In this document: one piece after another, positions 54,771 through 63,528 of the stretch
Layout of the letters: every line of letters starts with the position of its first letter
How positions within the stretch are numbered: the first letter of the stretch is position 1
NCBI RefSeq assembly: GCF_032341995.1
Contig: NZ_CP135438.1
Coordinates: 558,001-622,000 of the forward strand
DNA length: 64,000 nt
Reading direction: 5' to 3'
Source of the DNA: Domibacillus sp. DTU_2020_1001157_1_SI_ALB_TIR_016
GTDB lineage: Bacteria; Bacillota; Bacilli; Bacillales; Domibacillaceae
Position numbers and translations under genes: made by a program
Notes under the pieces: model-generated
The model's database searches: none
What the model was told of the DNA's origin: nothing
The model's input: only the letters and a program-made list of their open reading frames with translations

Positions 54771-56422
54771 AAATTAGCGCCGCATTCCCCTTCAAAATCT
54801 CCGATTTAGTGGGGGTTAGGCGCTAAGGTCTTAATTCTTCCTACTCTTCTATATATTTTTTCATTAGACCCATTGCCGCTTCTTATTTATAATCACTCAT
54901 ATTGATTCTCTTTTCGTTTTACAATTGATTTCCATTTTGATACGATCAACGTATCATAAGGACTAAAAAATGGAAAGGAGGGTTTGGTCATGAAAGTTGC
55001 GAAGTCACTGCTGCACAAAATTACAAACCGGACCGAAATCTTCAATGATAAGCTGGATATTTATAATGATGCCCTGTCTTTCATCATTCAAGTGATCGAC
55101 AAAGAGTTTGATAATACCGACGACCTGACAACCAAATCGATTGTACCGGCAGTAGAAAAACTGATTCACGCAACCAAATCAAACCCTCAACCTAAATACA
55201 AAGAGTTTAAGGATCGCTTTTACAAATTTCCGTCCTACTTCCGCCGAAGTGCTATTGCTTCTGCTTTTGGCAAAGTAAAGAGCTTTCGCTCTAACTATCA
55301 AAACTGGGAAAAAGAGCAGAAGTATGCTCTTTACGCAGGGAAGAAATTCAGGAAACAGCCTCCCCGCCTGCAGACGGAACATAAGGAATTTCCTGTTTTT
55401 TTATAAAGGGAATATGTTCAACAAAACATCCGCTACCACTGCGCAAATTAAGGTATTCCATCAGAATGACTGGGTATGGGTAGATATCGAGTTTAAAGGG
55501 CAGGACCTCTACAAACGCGGTGTCTGGGAATGGAAAGAGAACAATCCTAAGCTGATTAAGCGGGGAAAGAAATTCTTCCTTTCCATCAGCTATGAAAACA
55601 AAGTCACTTTAGCAAAAACGCCTATTCAAGAACAAAAAGTGTGCGCGGTAGATCTCGGAGTCACGAACTCTGCGGTTTGTTCAATTATCGATGTAAGAGG
55701 TACTGTCTTAGGCCGGATATTTATCAACCAGCCTAAAGAAAAAGACCGTCTGCAGACGTTAACGAACAAGCTGCGGAAAGCCCAGCGGGCAAGCGGCCGC
55801 ATTCAGGCACCGATTTTTTGGCGGCAGATCAATGGGTACCAGCAGCATATTGTCCGCCACACAAGCCAGGAAATTATAAAATTTGCAGCAAAGCATGGCT
55901 GTGACGTCATCGTATTCGAATATCTGGGCAAAATGAAAATCCCAAAAGGATTTTATGGAGCCAGGAAACTTCGTTTCAAGCTTCACGGATGGCGGAAAAT
56001 AGGCATCCAGAACAAAGTGGAAGAAATGGCGCACTCCCTGGGCATGCGGATTTCCCGGATCAATCCGCGAAACACCAGCGCCCTGGCATTTGATGGCTCT
56101 GGAAAAGTGGAACGGAACCGGAAAAAAGACCTTGCCACGTTTTCAACGGGCAAAGTCTATCACGCGGATTTATCTGCTTCTTATAATATCGGGGCCCGTT
56201 ATTTCATTCGGGCTTTTCAAAAAACCATTTCGGAAACGAAATGGTTGTCACTTCAGGCAAAAGTTCCTGAGCTGGCAATAAGGACATCCCAGACCTTGTC
56301 TTCGTTCATTAGTCTCCATCATGCACTCGGGCTTCCGAAGGAAGCTTAACCCGCTGATGTTGTACTGTATTCAAAATAAGGGATGCTCCATCAAAATCTT
56401 TGATTTAGGTGGAGAGGTTCAC
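54771..56422 (+). mobile_element. TnpB element inserted in an AraC-type gene
   Basis: The right end reads GGAGAGGTTCAC (to 56422) with a TCAAAATC/GATTTAGG-type hairpin, like the ends of the 3.2- and 13.8-kb elements. The left end has the matching CCTTCAAAATC..GATTTAGTGGG hairpin near 54788-54813. Joining the flanks restores AraC reading (MQG then VQAGQFVGK), which places the left border within a few bases of 54770. No tnpA is present. Confidence 0.78.
54984..56349 (+). pseudogene. tnpB: tnpB of a zinc-ribbon-less subgroup, frameshifted in a T7 run
   Basis: The first frame (54984-55406) encodes the N-terminal part and the second (open to 56349) the RuvC part. Removing one T from the T7 run at 55396-55402 joins them into one protein of about 454 residues. 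The RuvC triad is present (CAVDLGVTNS, VIVFEYLGK, YHADLSASYNIGARY). The zinc-ribbon Cys pairs of ordinary TnpB are absent, a property of this Firmicute subgroup. Slippage in the T-run could still yield some full-length protein. Confidence 0.8.
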
Positions 56423-56949
56423 AACCTTGCATCCTTGGCCCAAACTGCTGTACATTTGTTTCACTTTTTGCGGCGAGCAGCCCGGCTTTAGTTCCTATTT
56501 GAAAAACATTCGTATCTATAGAGATGTCATATAGTTCGGGGGTTGAACCACTTAAATACCAGCCTTTAATGGATTCAGTCATACTCATAGCTTGTTCCTC
56601 CCCTTCGATCCATATGTTTTTCATCGTTTGGCGATACTTTCCTGAAGGCAAGTTGTATACTTCTTTAAACGTCGCGTGAATGCTTCCTGTGATTGAAAGT
56701 GAAATAAAAAGCGATTGTGATAAGGAGTTTCTCAGAATGCAATAATAGCGTTGCAGCCATAGCGAGCCGGCGAATACGAATATATTCACCAATTGACTTA
56801 CCTGTTTCTTGTTTAAAGACACGCAGCCAATGATGTTTAGAGTATCCCGTTACAGCTGGAAAAGAATTCAATTGCAGATCCTCTGTTAAGTTTCTTTCGA
56901 TGAAAGCAATCACTTTTTGTGTAACCTCGCTATCATACATTACGCTCAC
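56423..56949 (-). pseudogene. 5' part of the split AraC-type regulator, also frameshifted
   Basis: The first frame gives an AraC helix-turn-helix start (FIERNLTEDLQLNSFPAVTG, HHWLRVFKQETGKSIGEYIR). The second frame continues with FKEVYNLPSGKYRQ and the linker to QQFGPRMQG, where the TnpB element begins. A frameshift near 56690-56710 separates the two. The regulator was therefore damaged at least twice. Confidence 0.8.
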
Positions 56950-57060
56950 CTCAAAATCACCATATCGAATATGGAAGGAATTGTTTGATTCATATTGCTA
57001 AGAGCAGCTCATCCGAAATCATGGTTTGTTTTCTATTATCATTGTTTTAAATATTAATAT

Positions 57061-57078
57061 TAATATTAGTACTAACAT
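57061..57078. repeat. 18-bp repeat, copy 1
   Basis: TAATATTAGTACTAACAT, repeated exactly at 57697-57714. The core TACTAATATTAGTA is palindromic. The repeats flank octamer array 8 on one side and approach parA2 on the other. Confidence 0.75.
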
Positions 57079-57136
57079 AGATATTGAAAAGAAGGGGCTG
57101 ACAAACTTATCATTAAGCTTATTTTCAGCACAAAAC

Positions 57137-57208
57137 AAATATACATAAATACATATATACACATATACTAATATACAAGTATCATTGTATATTAGTATAT
57201 GTGTATAT
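57137..57208. repeat. Octamer array 8 (9 units, perfect inverted repeat)
   Basis: Five ATATAC-type units followed by four GTATAT-type units. Positions 57155-57178 are exactly complementary to 57185-57208, giving a 24-bp stem with a 6-nt GTATCA spacer. Confidence 0.94.
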
Positions 57209-57696
57209 GAATGAAAAATATTTCGTAGTAAATCAATGTTGCTATCAGTACGAGTACGGTTACTGCACGTCATTCCCCTTTGTTCTTCCGCTCTCTTATA
57301 AAATATTTACACGATCAAGACCGGTAAAGCGAGTATCCATATCATCATTTATTTTCTGTTTGTTTTAATCACAATCATTCGATTAAGTTGACATGTAAAA
57401 TAAGGTGCCAAAAGATATTAGCTTAAACGGGGTGGTTATATTCCATACAATGAAAATATTATGGTGAATGTCCAGGCTTATACTGATGAGTTCTTTCTAT
57501 ATAATAGGCGTCACAAAACAAATACGAAATTCACCTCCCATAAAAGCACTAACAGTATATATAATGGCTCAACTGAAATAAAAGTAAAAGCATAATTGGT
57601 ATTGTTTCTCATATAAATATTTCTACTAATTAAATACGTAATTTGACTTCCACAGAGACAACTTTTTAATATCAACGATTGTATTAATATCAATAC

Positions 57697-57714
57697 TAAT
57701 ATTAGTACTAACAT
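57697..57714. repeat. 18-bp repeat, copy 2
   Basis: Second exact copy of TAATATTAGTACTAACAT, about 370 bp upstream of parA2. Confidence 0.75.
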
Positions 57715-58085
57715 GAATATGATCAGTCATACTACATTCTACATTCATTGCCATATCTGTATCAAAAAAGATACGTACTTTATTTTTAAATAATGTATTA
57801 AAAATAAATACTTCTTTAATAAAACCGCCTATTCAATGTAAGGATTAAATGAAGTAAAAGGTTTGAAATGAAAATGAAAACGGCCATCAATAAGGAATTT
57901 AAGCTTTGTACGGCATCTAGATTAGCTTTCATATGGATCACGACTCTCTTTTAAACATCAAGCAGCTATTGACGTTGAAATGTTTATTGCTATGAATAAT
58001 GAGCAGGCCTCGCTAATAGAATATATATTAGTGGGTTTCTATATAAAAAGAATCAGCTTAAATAGAGAGAAAGGGTGGTTAGAAA

Positions 58086-58874
58086 ATGAGAGTAATTGCT
58101 GTCAACAATAATAAAGGCGGGTCTTTAAAGACGACGACAGCAACAAACCTGGCTGGCGTTTTGGCAGCCGAGGGAAAACGAGTGTTAATCATTGATGCAG
58201 ACAATCAAAGCAATGTGGCTTTGTCGTTTGGGAAAAATCCAGATGAGTTTGAAGTTAGCTTGTATGATGTACTGATCAATCAGCTGGATCCAAAAAAAGC
58301 GGTTCAAAACGTCTATGAAAACTTAGATATTCTCCCAGCGAATGATGATTTAATTGGATTTGATTTTGAGGTGATTGGTAAAAGCAAAAAATATCGCGCA
58401 CCTTTCTCGATTATGCAGAAAACATGCAGCTCTTTGCGGGATGACTATGAATATATTTTAATTGATACGCCGCCGTCTCTTTCTTTAATGGTCGGAAATG
58501 TATTTGCTTTCGCAGATTCCGTTTTAATTCCATTTTCTCCGGAGAGTTATTCCATGCGTTCATTAGTAAAAGTATTGGGAACCATTGATGATTTTAAAGA
58601 ACAGTTTAACCCTGAGCTGCGGGTGCTTGGAGTTGTTGGAACAATGGTTAATTTCCAGACGATTTTACATCAGGAAGTGATGCAGGAAACACGAAGATAT
58701 TGCGCCGAAAGCCAGATTCATTTATTTGATTCCTATATTCCAAGAAGCATTCGATTTGCCAGCAGTGTAGCATACGAAAAAGTGCCGGCTACACTTGCAA
58801 AAAAGTCCACTGATATTGCAAAAAGCTACTTTGAATTATGGAAGGAGATTAAAGAAAATGAGCAAGCAAGGTAA
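58086..58874 (+). CDS. ParA-family partition ATPase, system 2
   Basis: A 262-residue ParA/Soj-like ATPase. The P-loop is NNKGGSLKTTT (residues 8-18), with Leu where canonical ParA has Gly before the catalytic Lys; ATP-binding Lys and the signature Lys remain. Further motifs are IIDADNQSNVA, ILIDTPPSLSL and ADSVLIPFSPESYSM. The start follows AAAGGGTGG. Distinct in sequence from the ParA at 51.4 kb, so it represents a second partition module. Confidence 0.9.
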   Translation: MRVIAVNNNKGGSLKTTTATNLAGVLAAEGKRVLIIDADNQSNVALSFGKNPDEFEVSLYDVLINQLDPKKAVQNVYENLDILPANDDLIGFDFEVIGKSKKYRAPFSIMQKTCSSLRDDYEYILIDTPPSLSLMVGNVFAFADSVLIPFSPESYSMRSLVKVLGTIDDFKEQFNPELRVLGVVGTMVNFQTILHQEVMQETRRYCAESQIHLFDSYIPRSIRFASSVAYEKVPATLAKKSTDIAKSYFELWKEIKENEQAR

Positions 58875-59205
58875 AGGACTAGCAGGGTTCGGAGCCGTCG
58901 CTGCAACAGCCGGTGCAAGGGTACAGCCAGAGAGAGAAAAACAGCTTGAAGCTAAGGTGGAAAAGATCCACAGCATGGAGAATACAGAGCAGATAAGAGA
59001 AGAAAAACAGCAAGATGCATTGAGTAATAGTGTAGGGGACATTCTCCATTCTGTTACTAAAAAGCCCAAGCCTGTTCTTAAGCGGCAGATCAGTGCTTAT
59101 ATTGATGAAGATGTGGCAAAGAAATTGGACAAGTTTGGGAAGGAACACGGGAAGGGAGCCAAGTCTGAGTTAATCAATAATTTTTTAAAAAGCGTACTAA
59201 AGTAG
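58858..59205 (+). CDS. Small ribbon-helix-helix partner of ParA, system 2
   Basis: A 115-residue protein with a flexible N-terminal half (residues 1-70) and a C-terminal ribbon-helix-helix (LKRQISAYIDEDVAKKLDKF, then GAKSELINNFLKSVL). The start at 58858, inside the end of parA2, follows AAGGAG and the overlap is 17 bp. Ribbon-helix-helix partners such as ParG and Omega bind tandem short repeats cooperatively. Octamer array 9 begins 1 bp after this gene ends. Confidence 0.88.
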   Translation: MSKQGKGLAGFGAVAATAGARVQPEREKQLEAKVEKIHSMENTEQIREEKQQDALSNSVGDILHSVTKKPKPVLKRQISAYIDEDVAKKLDKFGKEHGKGAKSELINNFLKSVLK

Positions 59206-59261
59206 AAGTATACATGTATATTTATATACATGTATATGAATATATTAGTATATGTGTATAT
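59206..59261. repeat. Octamer array 9 (7 units)
   Basis: Seven contiguous units AAGTATAC, ATGTATAT, TTATATAC, ATGTATAT, GAATATAT, TAGTATAT and GTGTATAT, directly after the par2 operon. It is the rightmost array seen. Confidence 0.93.
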
Positions 59262-59289
59262 AGAAACCAGGAACTTATATATGAAAATG

Positions 59290-59346
59290 AAAAGCTGCTT
59301 TTAGAGAAGACAGCGTCTGCTGCCTGTTCTTAAGAGCAGCTTTTTT
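59290..59346 (+). terminator. Terminator of the par2 operon
   Basis: 14-bp stem AAAAGCTGCTNTTA with one mismatch and a long loop containing a second small hairpin, followed by a T6 run. Confidence 0.8.
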
Positions 59347-59483
59347 GCAGTTAGCTCTATAAGAATAAAAGAAAATAATAAATATTTTTGTACATCTTCG
59401 TTAAAGTATTGTTGTTTGGGAGCAGTTTAGATAGTATAGTGTAGGGGGCATTTGTACAGAACATTATTAACGGAGTGAGCTTC

Positions 59484-60926
59484 TTGATTTTTAATTCGTT
59501 TGAATTTATTTTTATGTTTCTTCCGGTTGTGTTTATTGTTTATTTTGCTTTAAACAAAATTAATTTCACGTTATCAAAAACCTGGTTGTTTTTAGCTTCT
59601 TTATTTTTCTACGGCTGGTGGAATCCGATTTATCTGCCGCTGCTTTTGCTTTCTTTAACAGTTAACTATATTATCGGTACCAACCTTGGAAAAATGCATA
59701 ATCAAAAGAGCAAAAAGATTCTGCTCACAGTTGGGATTTTGTTTAATATTAGTTTGCTGGGCTACTTTAAATATCATGATTTCTTTGTGGAAAATGTAAA
59801 TGCCGTTTTTGGCACTGATTTTGTGATTTTAAATTTGGTTCTTCCGCTGGCGATCAGCTTTTACACGTTTCAAAAGATTCCTTATCTTGTTGATTCCTAC
59901 CGTGGAGAAACAAAAGGCTACAATCCATTAAACTATGGCTTGTTTCTTACCTTTTTCCCACAGCTGATTGCCGGACCGATTGTTCAGCATAATGATGTAA
60001 TGGTTCAATTTGAAGATAAAGAAAATCGGAAAATAAACTATAACAATATTGCAACCGGTCTTTTTATCTTTGGAATCGGGCTGTTTAAAAAAGTAGGAAT
60101 TGCAGATACGTTTGCTGTATGGGCGAATGCCGGATACAGCACACCGGAAAACCTAACATTTGTGGATTCGTGGGTGACATCCCTATCCTATACATTCCAG
60201 CTTTACTTTGATTTCAGCGGATACTCTGATATGGCCATTGGGGCAGCTTTGTTGTTTAATATTGTGCTGCCGGTCAACTTTAATTCCCCATACAAAGCGC
60301 TAAGTATTCAGGATTTCTGGAGAAGATGGCATATGACACTTTCCAGATTTTTAACGAATTATATCTATATCCCGCTTGGAGGAAATCGCAAAGGAGCCGT
60401 CAGAACCTATCTAAACATTTTAGCTGTCTTTTTTATCAGCGGAATTTGGCATGGAGCCGGGTGGACATTTATTATTTGGGGTATCATGCACGGTGTAGCA
60501 AGTGTGATCAACCGATTGTGGAATCGGGCAGGCTTTAAGCTTCCTAAACTGCTGGCATGGTTTATTACTTTCCAATTTGTCAATGTGGCATGGGTGTTCT
60601 TCCGTGCTCCATCGGTGGAAGTCGCTCTTCAGGTTTTAAAAAGTATGATCGGTTTAAACGGATTCAGCCTGCCAGATGATTTACAGAACAAAGTGTTTAA
60701 CACCTTGAACCTTCCATATTATGATTTTACGATTATGGATAGCTTCGCAAAAGGAGCACTTCTGCTTGTCATTGCATTTGGGATTGCTGTTTTTGCTAAA
60801 AACTCTATTCAGCTGAAAGATGCATTTAAGCCAAATTGGCCGACAGCTGTTTATCTGGCTGTCCTGGTTATTTATTCGGTTCTTCAATTACAAAATGTAT
60901 CAGAATTTCTGTACTTTAACTTTTAA
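59484..60926 (+). CDS. MBOAT-family O-acyltransferase (AlgI/DltB-like)
   Basis: A 480-residue membrane O-acyltransferase with about 11 hydrophobic segments. The DFWRRWHMTLSRFL motif and the catalytic His in FFISGIWHGAGWTFIIWG are family hallmarks. A TTG start at 59484 after GGAGTG is preferred to GTG at 59475. Such proteins pass an acyl group across the membrane to a polysaccharide, usually together with an SGNH/AlgJ-like partner. No partner gene is adjacent; a terminator follows. Confidence 0.88.
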   Translation: MIFNSFEFIFMFLPVVFIVYFALNKINFTLSKTWLFLASLFFYGWWNPIYLPLLLLSLTVNYIIGTNLGKMHNQKSKKILLTVGILFNISLLGYFKYHDFFVENVNAVFGTDFVILNLVLPLAISFYTFQKIPYLVDSYRGETKGYNPLNYGLFLTFFPQLIAGPIVQHNDVMVQFEDKENRKINYNNIATGLFIFGIGLFKKVGIADTFAVWANAGYSTPENLTFVDSWVTSLSYTFQLYFDFSGYSDMAIGAALLFNIVLPVNFNSPYKALSIQDFWRRWHMTLSRFLTNYIYIPLGGNRKGAVRTYLNILAVFFISGIWHGAGWTFIIWGIMHGVASVINRLWNRAGFKLPKLLAWFITFQFVNVAWVFFRAPSVEVALQVLKSMIGLNGFSLPDDLQNKVFNTLNLPYYDFTIMDSFAKGALLLVIAFGIAVFAKNSIQLKDAFKPNWPTAVYLAVLVIYSVLQLQNVSEFLYFNF

Positions 60927-60930
60927 AAGG

Positions 60931-60955
60931 AAAAGCTGCCGCTATGGCAGCTTTT
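60931..60955 (+). terminator. Terminator after the MBOAT gene
   Basis: Stem AAAGCTGCC/GGCAGCTTT with 7 T residues after it. Confidence 0.9.
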
Positions 60956-61073
60956 TTTGATAGAAAAAATCATGGCTGTGCCCGCCCGCTATTTGTTTAA
61001 CGAACAGTGATTGACCCATATGTGATGAATTGTCATAATAAATGAAACGAAGTCATGAACAGGGAGTATGAAT

Positions 61074-61481
61074 GTGAAGATACAGGCGATTTCAAAAGAG
61101 CAGGCATGGGAAATCAGGCACGTTGTGATGTGGCCTGAACGGGAACTCGAATATATTCAATTAAAAGACGATGATAAAGGTCTTCACTACGGTCTATACA
61201 GCGGTAATAAACTCGTTTCTGTTGTATCGTCATTTGAAAGAGATACTGAAATGCAGTTTCGTAAATTTGCGACCCTCCAGGAAGAGCAGGGAAAAGGGTA
61301 TGGCAGCGAACTGCTTCATTTTCTTTTAAATGAAGCACAAAAGCGGGGCGTAAAAAGAATATGGTGCAACGCAAGAAAAGAAAAAACGCCGTTTTACCAG
61401 AAGTTCGGCCTGGTTGAGACAGGGCAATGTTTTCAACGAGATCAGAAGAAATACATGGTGATGGAAAAGGTCTTTTACTAA
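61074..61481 (+). CDS. GNAT-family N-acetyltransferase
   Basis: A 135-residue GCN5-type acetyltransferase with the acetyl-CoA pyrophosphate motif EEQGKGYGSELL (R/QxxGxG/A) near residues 71-82 and a C-terminal FYQKFGLVETG. It resembles YitI-like small GNATs. A GTG start at 61074 suits the AGGGAG ribosome site; ATG at 61068 is too close to it. The acceptor is unknown. The next gene, a GntR regulator, follows after 22 bp. Confidence 0.87.
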   Translation: MKIQAISKEQAWEIRHVVMWPERELEYIQLKDDDKGLHYGLYSGNKLVSVVSSFERDTEMQFRKFATLQEEQGKGYGSELLHFLLNEAQKRGVKRIWCNARKEKTPFYQKFGLVETGQCFQRDQKKYMVMEKVFY

Positions 61482-61503
61482 CAAATAGGAAACGAGTGAG
61501 AAA

Positions 61504-62166
61504 ATGAACGATTTTTCAATTCAAAAGCCAATCCCGTATTATGAACAGTTTTATCATTCAATTAAAAAAATGATTTTTGAGGGAACATTCAAGCCGGGTG
61601 AGCGAATTGTCGAAAATCAGCTGGCCAAAGAATTTGGAGTGAGCAAAAGCCCAATTCGGGAAGCCATCCGAATGCTGGAAAATGAAGGGTTAGTCGTAAC
61701 AGATGAAAAATCAAGAGTAAAAGTTTATGAACCGACGATTCAGGACGTAGAAGAAATTTATTTTTGCCGAATGGCTCTGGAATCATTTGCGGTTGAACGA
61801 ATGACAAGTATGGCAACAAAGGAAGAAATTCAATCTATCCGCCAAGTGCTTCAAGAGACCGCCGAAGCCATTGAAAATGAAAGATCAGCGGAAGTGGTCG
61901 TCACATTAAATGAGCGGTTCCATCATTTGATTATTGCATACACACAAAATAAGCGCCTGCAGAAACAGCTGGATGGTTTAAAATCTCTTACGCACTTTTT
62001 TCGGATTTTAAATCTTGAAGGAGAAAACAGGGCTGAGGTCATTTTGGAACAGCACCGTAAAATCTTTGGCTACATACAGAACAGAGAAGGAAAAAAAGCA
62101 GCAGACGAAATGATCAGCCATCTCAAGCTGGATCTGGATCATTTAAAAGAAGTGCTGCCAGAATGA
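61504..62166 (+). CDS. GntR-family regulator with FCD domain
   Basis: A 220-residue FadR-subfamily regulator with winged helix (VENQLAKEFGVSKSPIREAI, about residues 37-56) and an all-helical FCD domain with metal-type residues (ERFHHLIIAYTQNKRL, LEQHRKI, MISHLKLDL). FCD domains bind carboxylates, often with a metal. The following dehydrogenase for tartrate or D-malate makes a hydroxy acid the likely effector. Confidence 0.9.
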   Translation: MNDFSIQKPIPYYEQFYHSIKKMIFEGTFKPGERIVENQLAKEFGVSKSPIREAIRMLENEGLVVTDEKSRVKVYEPTIQDVEEIYFCRMALESFAVERMTSMATKEEIQSIRQVLQETAEAIENERSAEVVVTLNERFHHLIIAYTQNKRLQKQLDGLKSLTHFFRILNLEGENRAEVILEQHRKIFGYIQNREGKKAADEMISHLKLDLDHLKEVLPE

Positions 62167-62343
62167 ACAGAAAACCAAAAATAAATCTAGTTTGGTAAGC
62201 TGCCGGCCATGAAAGTCGCAGCTTTTTGTTTTATTAAAAATAAAACGCTTGCATTGTTATAGGTTATTTTATATGATCATTTTATAAACGGTCGACCGCC
62301 GACCAAATACATACTTAATAAAATGGTGAAAAGGAGCGTAAAC
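62167..62343. promoter_or_regulatory. Promoter region of the dehydrogenase gene with a GGTCGACC palindrome
   Basis: Contains GGTCGACC at about 62289-62296 beside GCCGACCAA, giving overlapping GGTCG/CGACC half sites. This resembles TGGTCNNACCA-type sites of FadR-subfamily regulators and may be the operator of the neighbouring GntR protein. Confidence 0.45.
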
Positions 62344-63417
62344 ATGAAAAAGCTGAAAATAGCCAGTATCCCAGGAGACGGGATTGGGAAAGAAGTAGTG
62401 CCGGCAGCAACCGGTGTGTTGAAAACGATCGCAGAAATTCATGGCGGATTATCTTTTGAATTTGAAGAGTTTCCTTGGAGCTGTGAATACTATCTGGAGC
62501 ACGGACACATGATGCCGGAAGATGGAATGGACAAACTAAAAGATTTTGATTCGATTTTTTTAGGAGCGGTGGGAAATTTACAGCTTGTTCCGGATCATAT
62601 ATCACTATGGGGGCTGCTGATTAAAATACGTCGTGAATTTGAGCAGCAGATCAACATACGCCCTGCAAAAGTCATGAAAGGTGTTCGGTCGCCGCTTGTA
62701 AACCCAAAAGATTTTGATCTGATTGTAGTCAGAGAAAACAGTGAAGGCGAATACAGCTCGGTTGGCGGAAATATGTACAGAGGTGAAGATGAAATTGCGA
62801 TTCAAAATGCGGTCTTCTCCCGAAAAGCAACTGAAAAAGCGATGCGCTACGCATTTGAATTAGCTGCAAAGCGGAAAAAGCATGTGACCAGTGCAACAAA
62901 ATCAAATGGCATTACATTCTCTATGCCATTTTGGGACAGCGTTTTTAAAGAGGTAGCCAAAGACTATCCGGATATTCAGCATGATTCCCAGCATATTGAT
63001 GCTTTGTCTGCTTTTTTTGTTACACGTCCTGAGCGTTTCGATGTGATTGTAGCGAGCAATTTATTCGGTGATATTTTAACAGACTTGGGTGCAGCCATTA
63101 TGGGCAGTATTGGCATTGCGCCGGCAGCTAATATTAATGTAAACGGGAAATATCCGTCTATGTTTGAACCTGTTCACGGGTCGGCACCTGATATCGTTGG
63201 AAAGGGAACGGCCAACCCGATTGGCCAAATTTGGACAGCTAAACTGATGCTGGATCACTTTGGAGAAGAAGAGCTTGGAGCTGTGTTACTGGATGTAGTA
63301 GAAAGCGTGACAAATGACGGCATCTTAACGCCAGATATCGGCGGAAGCAGTACCACAAATGAAGTGACAGCCGAAGTGATAAAGCGATTGAAAGAAGTTG
63401 ACCGAAAAGGAAAATAG
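62344..63417 (+). CDS. Tartrate dehydrogenase / D-malate dehydrogenase (isocitrate-isopropylmalate family)
   Basis: A 357-residue NAD-dependent beta-decarboxylating dehydrogenase. It has the N-terminal IPGDGIGKEVV, the substrate region VVRENSEGEYSSVGG and the metal/NAD motif VIVASNLFGDILTDLGAA, then EPVHGSAPDIVGKGTANP. The spacing and the ENSEGEYS loop fit the tartrate/D-malate branch (DmlA/TtuC) rather than LeuB. The start follows AAAAGGAG. Regulation by the adjacent FCD regulator is likely. Confidence 0.87.
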   Translation: MKKLKIASIPGDGIGKEVVPAATGVLKTIAEIHGGLSFEFEEFPWSCEYYLEHGHMMPEDGMDKLKDFDSIFLGAVGNLQLVPDHISLWGLLIKIRREFEQQINIRPAKVMKGVRSPLVNPKDFDLIVVRENSEGEYSSVGGNMYRGEDEIAIQNAVFSRKATEKAMRYAFELAAKRKKHVTSATKSNGITFSMPFWDSVFKEVAKDYPDIQHDSQHIDALSAFFVTRPERFDVIVASNLFGDILTDLGAAIMGSIGIAPAANINVNGKYPSMFEPVHGSAPDIVGKGTANPIGQIWTAKLMLDHFGEEELGAVLLDVVESVTNDGILTPDIGGSSTTNEVTAEVIKRLKEVDRKGK

Positions 63418-63490
63418 GATGCTTTATTAAAGAGAAGAACTAAACGCCTTTTCCTCATACACAATAGGTTACGGAAAAAGCACTGAAAGG

Positions 63491-63528
63491 CACCCCAATG
63501 GTTGAACAAAAAATCAACGATCGGGGTG
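63491..63528 (+). terminator. Terminator after the dehydrogenase gene
   Basis: CACCCC/GGGGTG outer stem with inner GTTGA/TCAAC pairing and a T-rich tail. Confidence 0.75.

Larger units (their letters stand above)
56950..58085. other. Gene-poor region upstream of the second par operon
   Basis: About 1.1 kb with octamer array 8 and two copies of an 18-bp repeat. A weak trace of a small frameshifted frame (about 57930-58050) can be read but is not convincing. Confidence 0.5.

Noticed and set aside
57860..58050. Traces of a small helical protein in two frames upstream of parA2
   Set aside because: Needs a frameshift and no family could be named, so it is not listed as a gene.
40913..59261. The phased repeats might be a CRISPR array
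   Set aside because: Units are 8 bp, contiguous and have no unique spacers of about 30 bp; no cas genes are present.
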